Below, piece after piece: positions 30,884 to 39,896 of a stretch of DNA of 64,000 nt. The first letter of the stretch is position 1; every line of letters starts with the position of its first letter. Source of the stretch: an uncultured Pseudomonadales bacterium (GTDB taxonomy: Bacteria; Pseudomonadota; Gammaproteobacteria; Pseudomonadales; CANNCY01); assembly GCA_947503335.1 (NCBI GenBank), contig CANNCY010000004.1, positions 130,305-194,304 on the forward strand, written 5' to 3'. A program made the position numbers and the translations under genes. A model generated the notes under the pieces. It saw only the letters and a program-made list of their open reading frames with translations, made no database searches and had not been told where the DNA came from.

Positions 30884-32439
30884 TGAGTAAGCAATATGAC
30901 GCTCTAGTAATTGGAGCAGGACACAACGGCTTAGCCTGTGCTGCAAAACTCGCACGTGCTGGCAAGAAAGTAATGGTAGTTGAAGCAAATGCTGAACTGG
31001 GCGGCTTAGCGGCAACCACAGAATTTGCCGAAGGCTTTAAAGCATCAGTTGCACATACATTACCGCAGCTGACTGATAAATTAGTAAAAGACCTAGAGCT
31101 ACACAAGCATGGCTTCAGCTTTGCAAGTGAGCATCTAGAAACACTAGGTCTAAAAGAAGATGGCTCAGACGCACTACGCGTTACTGGCGACACTGTTACT
31201 GGGGTCTCGCAAGACCAGGTAGATGCATACAAACGCTACAGTGCCCAGATGCAAAAATTTGCGAAAGCAATTGCAGCATTTTGGCAAAAGAAGCCGCCGA
31301 TGATTGGTGACAAATCATGGGCAAGTGTGAGCACGGGGATCCAGTTCGGCCTTAACTTACGTCTGTTAGGTAAAACCGATATGCGCGAGTTTACGCGTAT
31401 GATCGCACTGCCTGCGCAAGATGTAATGGACGAGCAATTTGAAGACGAGCACCTAAAAGCAGTACTTGCCTGGGACTACACCATGGGCAACAAGCTTGCG
31501 CCACGCTCGCCAAACAACGCAATGATCAATTGGCTATACCGTTTAGCAGGTGATGCATCAGGCTTTAACAAACTACCAATCGCTAAAGGTGGCATGAAAG
31601 GCCTAATCGACGCGTTAGCTGCATCAGCTACAAGCGCAGGCGCTGTTATCAAAACCAATGCAGCGGTTAAAAAAGTCGTTGTTGATGAAGAGACAGCAAC
31701 AGCAGTAGGTGTTGAGCTTGCTGATGGCGAAGTGGTTCATGCGAAAGCGATCATTTCAAATGCAGACCCAAAAACTAGCTTCATTAAGTTGTTGGGCACA
31801 CGCTATATCGATATTCAGTTCACGCACCGAATCAACCGTACACGAACCGATGGGCAAACTGCGAAAATGCATATTGCTATAAAAGGTGAGCCTAAGTTTA
31901 ATGGTGTATCTCGTGCTGATGGTCGTATGATCATTGCACCAAAGATGAGCTATATCGAAAACGCGTTCGACTCTTCAAAGTATGGCGAGATTGCACAAGA
32001 CCCAGCGATGGAAATCGTTGTTCCAACAATGCACGACGCTAGCCTGGCTCCAGAAGGGCATCACGTAATTTCAATTACTATCCCCAATGTACCATACAAA
32101 GTTAAGGCCGGTTGGGAAACAGAAAAAGCAAACCTTCAATCAGCGATCTTGAACAAGCTAGAAGCCTACGCGCCTGGCATTAAAGATCAGATTGTTGCGA
32201 GTGATCTGCTAACCCCTGTTGATCTTGAGTCGCGTTATAACGTGACCGGTGGTCATTGGCATCATGGCGAATTAGCGCTAGATGCATGGTGGATGAACCG
32301 ACCTACTTACGAAGCCTCACAATACAAGACTCCTATTGATGGTTTCTATTTGTGTGGTGCAGGCGCACACCCAGGTGGTGGCGTAATGGGTGCAGCAGGT
32401 AGTAACGCTGCCGACGTAGTACTAGCGGCAAGCAAGTAA
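30883..32439 (+). CDS. PYROXD2/phytoene-desaturase-like FAD-dependent oxidoreductase (copy 2)
   Basis: The 518-residue paralogue of the preceding gene has DALVIGAGHNGLACAAKLAR and VVEANAELGGLAATTEF at the N-terminus and GFYLCGAGAHPGGGVMGAAG near the C-terminus. The two proteins share architecture but differ clearly in the middle. This suggests a heteromeric enzyme or two steps of one pathway, not a recent duplication. It is translationally coupled to copy 1 and followed 10 bases later by a GcvT-fold gene, with GGAG in front of that start. The substrate is unknown. Confidence 0.85.
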   Translation: MSKQYDALVIGAGHNGLACAAKLARAGKKVMVVEANAELGGLAATTEFAEGFKASVAHTLPQLTDKLVKDLELHKHGFSFASEHLETLGLKEDGSDALRVTGDTVTGVSQDQVDAYKRYSAQMQKFAKAIAAFWQKKPPMIGDKSWASVSTGIQFGLNLRLLGKTDMREFTRMIALPAQDVMDEQFEDEHLKAVLAWDYTMGNKLAPRSPNNAMINWLYRLAGDASGFNKLPIAKGGMKGLIDALAASATSAGAVIKTNAAVKKVVVDEETATAVGVELADGEVVHAKAIISNADPKTSFIKLLGTRYIDIQFTHRINRTRTDGQTAKMHIAIKGEPKFNGVSRADGRMIIAPKMSYIENAFDSSKYGEIAQDPAMEIVVPTMHDASLAPEGHHVISITIPNVPYKVKAGWETEKANLQSAILNKLEAYAPGIKDQIVASDLLTPVDLESRYNVTGGHWHHGELALDAWWMNRPTYEASQYKTPIDGFYLCGAGAHPGGGVMGAAGSNAADVVLAASK

Positions 32440-32449
32440 GGAGAGAAAG

Positions 32450-33658
32450 ATGCTTACAATTGATGCAAAAGATCAGGGTAATCACATCGATCTGCGCTTA
32501 CAGCAGTCGCCGTTTTTCCCAAGAATTAAAGAGCTGTGTTTGTCTGAGCAGTGGACAGAATGGAATGGTTATCAAACGCCAACCTATTTCTTAGATTCGT
32601 ACATTGAATACTACGCGACACGAAATACCTGCGCAGTATTTGACGTATCACCGATGAAAAAATACATCATTGAAGGCCCAGATGCTGAAGTAATGATGAA
32701 CCGCCTTACTGTTCGTGATGTACGTAAACAAAAAGTAGGCCGAGTCACCTACACAGTTTGGTGTACAGACGAAGGGCGCATCATCGATGACGGTACGCTG
32801 TTTAGACTGGCCGAAGACAAGTTCATGTTGTGTGCCGCAGACCCTAATCTAGATTGGTTAGAGCTAGGTGCCATCGGTATGGACGTAACTGTTTATGAAA
32901 ACAGTTACGACATGGCGGCACTAGCGTTGCAGGGGCCAACGTCATGTGCACTACTTAAGAAGCTTGGTTTTACCGGTATCGAAAATGCAAAGCCATTCGA
33001 CATCATGTACTTCCCATTTGAAGGTGGTGAGCTGATGATTTCGAGAACAGGCTTTACCGGTGATCTAGGTTACGAGCTATGGGTAGACCCTAACGATGCG
33101 TTGGCACTGTGGGATGCATTATTCTCGACAGGCTTTGAATACGGTATTCGTGCGATGGGCGATGAGTCGCTAGACATGGCCCGTATTGAAGCAGGTCTAT
33201 TGGCACCGGCAGTAGAATTTAACTCAGCGTTGCACACCGTAGAGTTTCGCCATGACCAAACGCCTTTCGAGCTAGGTCTTGACTGGATGGTTAACTTCAA
33301 AAAACCATCATTCAGCGGTCGCGAAGCCTTATTGAAAGAGAAAGAGCAGGGGCCAAAATGGAAGCTGGTTAAACTAGACTTCGAAGGTCAGAAATCGGCG
33401 CAAGGATCACTTCTATATGCTGATAGAAAATGTACCAAAGAAATCGGTTACGTGACCTCTGGTATGTGGTCGTCAGTAGTTAAGGCAAGTATTGGTTATG
33501 GTTTCGTTAAGGCTGAATATGCTGATGGGCCAATCTTCGCCGAAATTTACTATCAAAAAGAAATGCGTTGGTACCAAAAAGTGGTAGAAGGGCGCAAACA
33601 TGAAGGAGCTTTCTGGTGGCCTGATCGTGCTCGCCAGACTCCACCAGCTGATACCTAA
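32450..33658 (+). CDS. GcvT-fold aminomethyltransferase-family protein
   Basis: The 402-residue protein has the folate-binding GcvT architecture. An N-terminal domain carries CAVFDVSPMKKYIIEGPDA and the conserved DEGRIIDDGTLFRL with the catalytic-type aspartate. A middle part has ALQGPTSCALLKKLG and ISRTGFTGDLGYELWVDP, and a C-terminal GCV_T barrel follows. The family includes glycine-cleavage T-protein, DMSP demethylase and O-/N-demethylases that pass a methyl group to tetrahydrofolate. No other glycine-cleavage genes are present here, so a demethylase role tied to the two upstream flavoproteins is the best inference. Confidence 0.85.
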   Translation: MLTIDAKDQGNHIDLRLQQSPFFPRIKELCLSEQWTEWNGYQTPTYFLDSYIEYYATRNTCAVFDVSPMKKYIIEGPDAEVMMNRLTVRDVRKQKVGRVTYTVWCTDEGRIIDDGTLFRLAEDKFMLCAADPNLDWLELGAIGMDVTVYENSYDMAALALQGPTSCALLKKLGFTGIENAKPFDIMYFPFEGGELMISRTGFTGDLGYELWVDPNDALALWDALFSTGFEYGIRAMGDESLDMARIEAGLLAPAVEFNSALHTVEFRHDQTPFELGLDWMVNFKKPSFSGREALLKEKEQGPKWKLVKLDFEGQKSAQGSLLYADRKCTKEIGYVTSGMWSSVVKASIGYGFVKAEYADGPIFAEIYYQKEMRWYQKVVEGRKHEGAFWWPDRARQTPPADT

Positions 33659-33679
33659 TAGGCTATCAACTGATGTAAA

Positions 33680-33710
33680 AAAAGAGCGCCATATAGGCGC
33701 TCTTTTTCTT
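33680..33710. terminator. Bidirectional terminator between GcvT-like and amidohydrolase genes
   Basis: AAAAGAGCGCC (33680-33690) pairs with GGCGCTCTTTT (33696-33706) around ATATA and is followed by CTTTT. It is suitable for both converging transcripts. Confidence 0.9.
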
Positions 33711-33724
33711 TTAGACAAGTTTGA

Positions 33725-35584
33725 TTACCAACTAACGGCACGTAATAAAGAGCCGGTTCTCTCAAGACTGCCTTCAGAAGCGATGCCTTCTTTAACATCG
33801 TAAACTACTTCGCCTGCAACAAAGGTCTTTGATACGACACCACAAGAGCGATTAACCATGACAGGTGTTTCGAACTGAGCGTGGTCGGCCCATGTACGAC
33901 CTGCATGAGTATCGTAGTCGCGAAGTACTTTAGGATCGATAAGCACCATGTCAGCAACTTCGCCTACCTTTAAACCACGGCGGGGTAAGTTAAAGAATTC
34001 GCAAGGGTCAATCGTTAGCTTTTTAACTAGTTTTGCTACGGCACCTAAGCCGCGCTTTTGAGCTATTTGTAAACCGCATAGGTTGCCATCATAAAAAGCA
34101 AGATTCTTGATATGTGCGCCACTGTCGTTAAAGCCAGGAAGCGTATACTTAGAAAACAGAATTCTTTCAGTCACATCAGGGTTAACATTGGCAATATCTA
34201 ACCACCATCTAAACCCATCATCAAAGTGACGCAGGCCTTCTAAAAAGAACTCCATTACATCGCCAATAGGCGCTTTAAATTTAGACAAAGCTTCGCGCTC
34301 AATGTCGTTGGTAGCTACATCTTCGCCGCGCTGAAAGCGTTCTAATCGTCGAAATATTGATTGCACGCTGTAGCCGTTCCAGGCGTCTACTACACAATCA
34401 TCAAAGATCATCTTCTCGGGATCTAGATTAAACGCCGCTTGCTTCTTCTTAAGTAAAAATCCACCAGTACTGCGGCTAGATGCCGAAATCCAATCATCAC
34501 GAAATTGCTTTTGCCATTCGGGCGAGTTCATGAGTGCCTTGCGACCCTCAACATCATCAGCTTCTAATGCAATTAGTTGGCGAGTCGATTCTAGCTCTTC
34601 AAATACGGGTGCGATAACACCATTGCCCCAGATACGAAAGCTAGTTGCTAATGCTTGAAAGTGAAACTTGCCGCGCAAAGCAAAAGAATTAAGAAGTGCC
34701 GACAGCGACAACATCAACTTATAAATACCAGGCGATGACACAAGGTCTAAACAGGTAAGCGCACTAACACGCAATTGTTTTTTAAACAGTAGGCCGCTGG
34801 TATAAAAGAAACGCTTAATGGTCGTGAACATATCGTCACTATCTGGCGTGGTTTGCCAAACACGATCATAGTCGCGAACAATATCTAGCATCTCTTTTAT
34901 TTCACGATCGTCGGCAAACTGCGTTGGAATTCGAAATTCCTTGTGCGGGTCGTTAGACAGGTAATGAAAAATAATCTGATCGGTTGAAACGCCTAGGTAG
35001 CCTTGTTGCATGCCCTGTTCAACTAACGCGTTCATTTGTTCCCGTTCGTCTTCGGTGGGTTCACGAGTTACCGAATCGTGGGTACCCATAACCTCTATAC
35101 GTAGCATCGAATGGGGCAGAAAAGCTGCAACGTTAGGCCCAAGCGGCATAGACTCAAGATGCGTTAGGTAGTCGGCCGAATTGTTCCAGTCAATTTTATC
35201 GACCACTTTCTGTAGCACAGCTTTGGGCATGTTTTCTACGCGCGTAAAGCAATCAATCACGGGGCTTTCATCGCCGTTTAGTTGCGCGCCATAAGCGGTA
35301 CCTAGAGAACAGTTACCCACAAGAACCGACGTGGTGCCATGGCGTAGTACCTCGTCAAGTCGAGGGTTTACTTCTACTTCTAAATCTAAATGCGTATGAA
35401 TGTCGACAAGCCCAGGCATCAGCCATAGGCCACCACCGTCAATTACCTTATAACTCGTCTTTTTCTTGATTCGATGAGAAACCTCAACGACAACACCGTC
35501 ACGAACAAGTACATCCCGTGCTCTTGGTGGCTCGCCAGAGCCATCAAATAAGAGCGTATTAATAATCAGCGTTTCGTTACTCAT
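33725..35584 (-). CDS. N-acyl-D-amino-acid deacylase-family amidohydrolase
   Basis: The 619-residue protein is a metal-dependent hydrolase of the D-aminoacylase type (Amidohydro_3). It shows the metal motif GLVDIHTHLDLE near residue 57, GTTSVLVGNCSLG with the bridging-cysteine position, and the late FNDSGAHIKN with the catalytic aspartate region. The C-terminal LKVGEVADMVLIDP is the usual small beta domain. At about 620 residues it is longer than the classic 480-residue D-aminoacylases, with an insertion in the middle. It starts a minus-strand set with a lipoprotein and an OYE-like reductase. The natural substrate is unknown. Confidence 0.85.
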   Translation of the reverse strand: MSNETLIINTLLFDGSGEPPRARDVLVRDGVVVEVSHRIKKKTSYKVIDGGGLWLMPGLVDIHTHLDLEVEVNPRLDEVLRHGTTSVLVGNCSLGTAYGAQLNGDESPVIDCFTRVENMPKAVLQKVVDKIDWNNSADYLTHLESMPLGPNVAAFLPHSMLRIEVMGTHDSVTREPTEDEREQMNALVEQGMQQGYLGVSTDQIIFHYLSNDPHKEFRIPTQFADDREIKEMLDIVRDYDRVWQTTPDSDDMFTTIKRFFYTSGLLFKKQLRVSALTCLDLVSSPGIYKLMLSLSALLNSFALRGKFHFQALATSFRIWGNGVIAPVFEELESTRQLIALEADDVEGRKALMNSPEWQKQFRDDWISASSRSTGGFLLKKKQAAFNLDPEKMIFDDCVVDAWNGYSVQSIFRRLERFQRGEDVATNDIEREALSKFKAPIGDVMEFFLEGLRHFDDGFRWWLDIANVNPDVTERILFSKYTLPGFNDSGAHIKNLAFYDGNLCGLQIAQKRGLGAVAKLVKKLTIDPCEFFNLPRRGLKVGEVADMVLIDPKVLRDYDTHAGRTWADHAQFETPVMVNRSCGVVSKTFVAGEVVYDVKEGIASEGSLERTGSLLRAVSW

Positions 35585-35591
35585 ACCGATA

Positions 35592-36065
35592 TTAGCCTTC
35601 TAGCATAGCGATGATATCGCCCGCGAGGGTTGTCTTTGGGCGCTCAATGATGCGCCCAATTTCTTGACCCTCTTTTAATACAACCATAGTCGGCGTATAG
35701 CGCAGACCGTACTTAGCAATGTCGGCAGCAGGCTGCTGTTTGTCAGTTGAAATACCGATCAGCTCTAACGTAACGTTGCTGTTATTCGCCTCATCAACCA
35801 AGCGTTTTAGATAAGGAATCTCACGTTTGCTGTCGTGGCACCACTCGCCGAACAGCGCAACGATATGAATTGGCTGCTCAATCGATTTAATTAGCTGTAC
35901 GTCAGCTTGTGACACATCAACGCGTTGATACTGTTTAGCAAACACCGCTTGTTCACCGACTTCAGTTGGGCCCTGTGCATATTTAAAGTCAGTTGAAGCA
36001 CAGGCAGACATAAACAAAGGCAGTAAGGCCAGTGTAGAGATTTTTATAATCGACGCAGCTTTCAT
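35592..36065 (-). CDS. Thioredoxin-fold lipoprotein with a CHDS active site
   Basis: The 157-residue protein has a lipoprotein signal peptide with lipobox LFMSAC (Cys at about residue 22) and then a TlpA-like thioredoxin fold. The active-site segment is LFGEWCHDSKREIPYLKRL, so the usual CXXC is CXXS and the resolving cysteine is missing. The cis-proline loop YTPTMVVLKEGQEIGR is kept. It lies 7 bases downstream of the OYE-like gene and 7 upstream of the amidohydrolase gene. A monothiol such as this may act in reduction of mixed disulfides or in glutathionylation chemistry. The role is not known. Confidence 0.8.
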   Translation of the reverse strand: MKAASIIKISTLALLPLFMSACASTDFKYAQGPTEVGEQAVFAKQYQRVDVSQADVQLIKSIEQPIHIVALFGEWCHDSKREIPYLKRLVDEANNSNVTLELIGISTDKQQPAADIAKYGLRYTPTMVVLKEGQEIGRIIERPKTTLAGDIIAMLEG

Positions 36066-36072
36066 AGTAACC

Positions 36073-37344
36073 CTATTGTTGTTTGTTCACCCGACGGCGG
36101 TTAAGCCTAAGGTCGTTTATGGTATGGAATAAGAAAGAGCCTAACACACCTAGCGACTTATTAGGCTGCTTACCGTCACTTAATAGAATGATTTGGCGGT
36201 AGAAAAACGCAACAGCACCAAAGCCATTTATCGCCTTAACAAGTACATTGGGTGTGTTGTGCCCCCAAAACCCTTTGCCTAGTACTAACGATTGCTCAAA
36301 TTCATCTAGTTGCTCAAGCTCCCCTGCGATTAGTTGATTCGGGGCGTCGGGCTGTGTACATAAGGGGCGAGCCAGGCCGATAATATCGGTTTCACCATCG
36401 CCTAGCACACGTTGCATTACATCGATCGATCTAAAGCCGCCCGTCACCATGATAGGGCACTTGGCCGCAGCCTTAATTGCACTAGCGTATTCAATAAAAT
36501 AAGCCTCACGTCTGCGTGTTGATTCGCGAACCTCGGTCGACTCGATCCCCATCAAACTAAGCTGTTCGTAGTTACCGCCAGAAATTTCAAGTAAATCAAC
36601 GCTATCTTCGCCAAGCCATTGCGCCACTTGAATACATTCTTCTACGGTAAAGCCGCCTTTTTGAAAGTCAGATGAATTCAGTTTTGCACTGATCGGAAAC
36701 TCTGGCCCAACCGCTTTACGTACCCGCTGAACAATAGTGCGAGCAAATCGAGCTCGATTCTCTAACGATCCTCCCCACTGATCGGTGCGCTTGTTCACCA
36801 ATGGATTCAAAAACTCACTCACTAAATACCCGTGAGCACAGTGAATCTGTACGCCCGTAAAGCCGGCTTTCTTAGCAAGCGTAGCTGTGGTCACAAAGCG
36901 ATTGATGACATCTTCGATATCAGCGTCAGTCATTGCCTTAGGGGTACCAAATTGACCAGCAAGGTCTAACTGAACGGCCGAAGGTGCCATTGGCTGCTTG
37001 TTAACGAGCTTGGCGCATTGGCGCCCTGGATGGCTTATCTGCATCCAGAGATGATTGTTGTTGCGTGTGCCGGCTAATGCCCATGCTTTAAATAGATCTA
37101 GAGCCGATTCATCTTCTAATACCACATTGCCGGCCCGCTCTAGATAGCGGTGATCAACCATTACATTGCCAGTAATTAAAATACCTGTACCACCGTCAGC
37201 CCAGCGTTCGTACAACGTATTATGTTTAGAAGTGGGCTGGTCTAGCTCGTTTGCTAAACCCTCGGTCATTGCGCTTTTGCCAAAGCGATTAGGTACAGTG
37301 ACACCACATGGTAGAACCAGTGGTGACGAAATAGAAACAGACAT
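36073..37344 (-). CDS. Old Yellow Enzyme-family NADH:flavin oxidoreductase
   Basis: The 423-residue protein is an FMN-binding TIM barrel of the OYE/2,4-dienoyl-CoA reductase N-domain type. It shows VTVPNRFGKSAMTEG at the N-terminus, HLWMQISHPGRQ, the active-site VQIHCAHGYLVSEFLNP and PIMVTGGFRSIDVMQ with the phosphate-binding region IIGLARPL. It lacks the C-terminal FAD/NAD domain of the dienoyl-CoA reductases. It heads the minus-strand set with the CHDS lipoprotein and the amidohydrolase. It probably reduces an activated C=C bond; the substrate is unknown. Confidence 0.88.
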   Translation of the reverse strand: MSVSISSPLVLPCGVTVPNRFGKSAMTEGLANELDQPTSKHNTLYERWADGGTGILITGNVMVDHRYLERAGNVVLEDESALDLFKAWALAGTRNNNHLWMQISHPGRQCAKLVNKQPMAPSAVQLDLAGQFGTPKAMTDADIEDVINRFVTTATLAKKAGFTGVQIHCAHGYLVSEFLNPLVNKRTDQWGGSLENRARFARTIVQRVRKAVGPEFPISAKLNSSDFQKGGFTVEECIQVAQWLGEDSVDLLEISGGNYEQLSLMGIESTEVRESTRRREAYFIEYASAIKAAAKCPIMVTGGFRSIDVMQRVLGDGETDIIGLARPLCTQPDAPNQLIAGELEQLDEFEQSLVLGKGFWGHNTPNVLVKAINGFGAVAFFYRQIILLSDGKQPNKSLGVLGSFLFHTINDLRLNRRRVNKQQ

Positions 37345-37374
37345 GTGGTTACCCTAAATTAGAGTAGGCGGTGT

Positions 37375-38061
37375 TTACCAGCGTCTAAAACCACAGGTGT
37401 CGATATGAAAACGCACTCCAGAGTACAGACCTAGACCTACATTATATTTTTTACCAACACTATTATGCACTTTAAGCAATAGTTTATGCAGCTCTTTACG
37501 AGTCATTTTAGTGGCCGGTGTTAGGTCTAGTGCACAAAACTGCAGATGTTTACTACGCCCAGCTCCACCAGAGCGCTGGTTGTAGTAGGTAGTTCTCTCG
37601 CCTGATACTGGCACCAAATTGCCAGTGACTGGAATAAGCTCTTTTTCGATGAACTGTAGGGTCCTTACCATTTTGTCCCAGTTTTTCTTGGGTGGATAAG
37701 CAAAGATAGACGTACCCTTCAAATACCAATCAGTGCCTTGAAGTAAGGCTAGATACAACGGCATCTTGCCTTCGATGCCACGATCTTTAAAGTACTGGGC
37801 GATAATCTCAAGTTCATTCTCAGCATTATTAAGAAGCACCCAACCCATAAAGGCATCTAGTGTTGGCACCTTATAACCGTTGATATCATAGATCAGGTCA
37901 TCGCGAGTAAACTTAAAATGGCGTTGTTTGAGTATTTCTGCAGCATTAGGTATCAGCTCTTTCTCTTGTTGCACCGGTTCAGAATCTGGCGATTCTTCAG
38001 TCTGGGCAGGTAAAGAGGGGCTGAAAACAAAAAGACATAACAATAGTATTAAGCGAATCAT
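37375..38061 (-). CDS. Exported peptidase M15-family protein
   Basis: The 228-residue protein has a signal peptide (MIRLILLLCLFVFSPSLPAQ) and a C-terminal D,D-peptidase-like domain of the M15A type. The metal motif is GRSKHLQFCALDLTP (S-X-H-X6-D type) and a second site is VRFHIDTCGFRRW at the extreme C-terminus. This resembles the zinc D-Ala-D-Ala/murein peptidases and phage endolysins. The start at 38061 has GAGG 5 bases upstream; an upstream ATG at 38106 is less likely. The middle region, about 100 residues, is not recognised. It is a likely periplasmic murein peptidase. Confidence 0.75.
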   Translation of the reverse strand: MIRLILLLCLFVFSPSLPAQTEESPDSEPVQQEKELIPNAAEILKQRHFKFTRDDLIYDINGYKVPTLDAFMGWVLLNNAENELEIIAQYFKDRGIEGKMPLYLALLQGTDWYLKGTSIFAYPPKKNWDKMVRTLQFIEKELIPVTGNLVPVSGERTTYYNQRSGGAGRSKHLQFCALDLTPATKMTRKELHKLLLKVHNSVGKKYNVGLGLYSGVRFHIDTCGFRRW

Positions 38062-38181
38062 AGCGACCTCGCAGTAGGGTTCTTTAAAGTGTAGAACAAC
38101 TAGCATTTTATAAGCTGTAAATTGTCATAGCTTAGACAATAGTTAGCCCGTATGATTTAACGAAAGATAAAGGAGCGGTAA

Positions 38182-39051
38182 ATGAAGCGTGTATTAGTAA
38201 CTTGGTTGGCCTCAATGTTAGCCACATCAACGGTAGTAGGGCAGGGTTTACCAACCTCAGACTTAGTTGAAGTCACGATCGCAGATGACCAGGTGAGTAC
38301 GATAGAGCGCCTTACCAATAATGACGGCTATACCTCACAACCTTTATACCTAGCCTCGGGCAATCAGCTTTATTACACCCAGCAGGTGGGCGAGTTAACA
38401 CAGGTATTACGCTTTGATCGCCTAACGGGCCAACATCAGCGAGTGACTAACACTGAAACTAATTTATACTCGCCCACACCCCATGGTGCTAACCGATTCA
38501 CCGCCGTGTCGGGTGACAAGCAACTATTAATGCAGTTTGATCTTGATGCCAACACACAAACTAAGGCAACACGCCAACAAATGGTTGGGTATCATGCATG
38601 GCAAGATAGCGGGCAGGGCGAGACGTTGTGGATGGCGGTGGTCGAAGGCACCGCCGACAATGTACAAATGAACCTCTATAAACAGCAGACCGGCAGTGAT
38701 CAAATTGAGCCAGTGCTGAACAACGTTGGGCGGTCATTAAAGCCGTATAACGATGATCTCTATACCATCCAAGACACGCATATTGTACGAATAGATAAGC
38801 TGGGTCATGTAAATCCAGTAGCGCCGATGCCGACAGCTAGTACCGATTTTACTATCGATAGCTCGGGGCATATTTGGGCAGGCAGTGGTGTCAAGCTGTT
38901 GCGTCTTTATCAGGGGCAGTGGCAGGTTATGGCCAACTTAGAAACCTTTGCTACACAGCAGCACCTAGCGTCTATTAGCCGTTTAGATCTAAATAACGAC
39001 CGCACGCATATTGTTTTGGTGATGAACCGAGTCGAGGTAAACAGTGATTAA
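38182..39051 (+). CDS. Exported TolB-like beta-propeller protein
   Basis: The 289-residue protein starts with a signal peptide (VLVTWLASMLATSTVVG) and has repeated blade-like segments (for example QPLYLASGNQLYYTQQ, QVLRFDRLTGQHQRVT and IDSSGHIWAGSGVKLLRLYQ). These resemble WD40/TolB-type beta-propellers. No catalytic motif is seen. AGGAG precedes the ATG. It overlaps the next, dienelactone-hydrolase-like gene by 8 bases, so the two are probably a unit with a periplasmic or surface role. The partner or ligand is unknown. Confidence 0.65.
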   Translation: MKRVLVTWLASMLATSTVVGQGLPTSDLVEVTIADDQVSTIERLTNNDGYTSQPLYLASGNQLYYTQQVGELTQVLRFDRLTGQHQRVTNTETNLYSPTPHGANRFTAVSGDKQLLMQFDLDANTQTKATRQQMVGYHAWQDSGQGETLWMAVVEGTADNVQMNLYKQQTGSDQIEPVLNNVGRSLKPYNDDLYTIQDTHIVRIDKLGHVNPVAPMPTASTDFTIDSSGHIWAGSGVKLLRLYQGQWQVMANLETFATQQHLASISRLDLNNDRTHIVLVMNRVEVNSD

Positions 39052-39889
39052 AAAGCTAACGATTAGCCTATTACTATTAGTCATAGCCAGTGTTGTAGGT
39101 TTTTTATACGTAAACCAACAAGCTTTGTTTGTCGAAAAAAGAACGACTGAGCAGTTAACATCGCTGATCTCGCCAACATTTGACGTAATCTATCCAGAAG
39201 GCGTTGAAGAGCATAGTTCGTCAGATAGCCTACTACCCGTTGCGGTGCTAGTTCATGGTTGCGGTGGGCGTAAAGAGGCCGACTTTGAACGCGCGCAAAA
39301 GATGGCAAGCCAAGGGTTTATCGCCGTGACATTTGCGTCTCAAGCGCCTAGAGGCTTGTCTGTACAACAGGTTTGCAATGGCGAAGCCTTGTTAGGATTT
39401 GAGCGCGTCGCAGATCTTCAATTGGCTTTAGATTATGCAAAGCAATTGCCCCTTGCGAACAAAGAGCAAATTGTCGTACTGGGTTATTCTCATGGTGCGT
39501 TTACCCTGTTCGAAGCAATGGCACGACAGGGTGAACAATTAGCCGCAATTTCAGATCACAAGCAAACAAATTTGGAGGGTGTAGCCGCGGCGATTGCCTA
39601 TTACCCATATTGTGGGGCGGCAGCGTTTTATAAATACATCGGTGGCCAATACCAGATACCAACCCTAGTGTTTACTGCCGGGCGCGATCAAATCACCGCG
39701 CCGTTACCCTGTGGCGAGTTTGTCGCAAAGCGCCAAGCGTTAGGCGAACCCATGTCGATAATGCACTTTAGCGGCGTCTCGCACGGCTTCGATATTGAAG
39801 AAGAATGGGTTAAACATTACGATGCGGCTGTTGCCGATCAGGCGTTTGACCAACAAATTGATTTTATTAATAAACATTTAAACCGCTGA
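39044..39889 (+). CDS. Dienelactone-hydrolase-like alpha/beta hydrolase
   Basis: The 281-residue protein has an N-terminal hydrophobic anchor ([19 protein letters not shown]) and then an alpha/beta hydrolase fold. The oxyanion strand is [13 protein letters not shown], the nucleophile elbow is [15 protein letters not shown], the acid region is [13 protein letters not shown] and the catalytic His is in GVSHGFDI. The overall pattern fits the dienelactone hydrolase family. The anchor suggests that it faces the periplasm. It is followed 7 bases later by purC, but a functional link is not evident. Confidence 0.78.
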   Translation: MIKKLTISLLLLVIASVVGFLYVNQQALFVEKRTTEQLTSLISPTFDVIYPEGVEEHSSSDSLLPVAVLVHGCGGRKEADFERAQKMASQGFIAVTFASQAPRGLSVQQVCNGEALLGFERVADLQLALDYAKQLPLANKEQIVVLGYSHGAFTLFEAMARQGEQLAAISDHKQTNLEGVAAAIAYYPYCGAAAFYKYIGGQYQIPTLVFTAGRDQITAPLPCGEFVAKRQALGEPMSIMHFSGVSHGFDIEEEWVKHYDAAVADQAFDQQIDFINKHLNR

Positions 39890-39896
39890 GGTAGAT

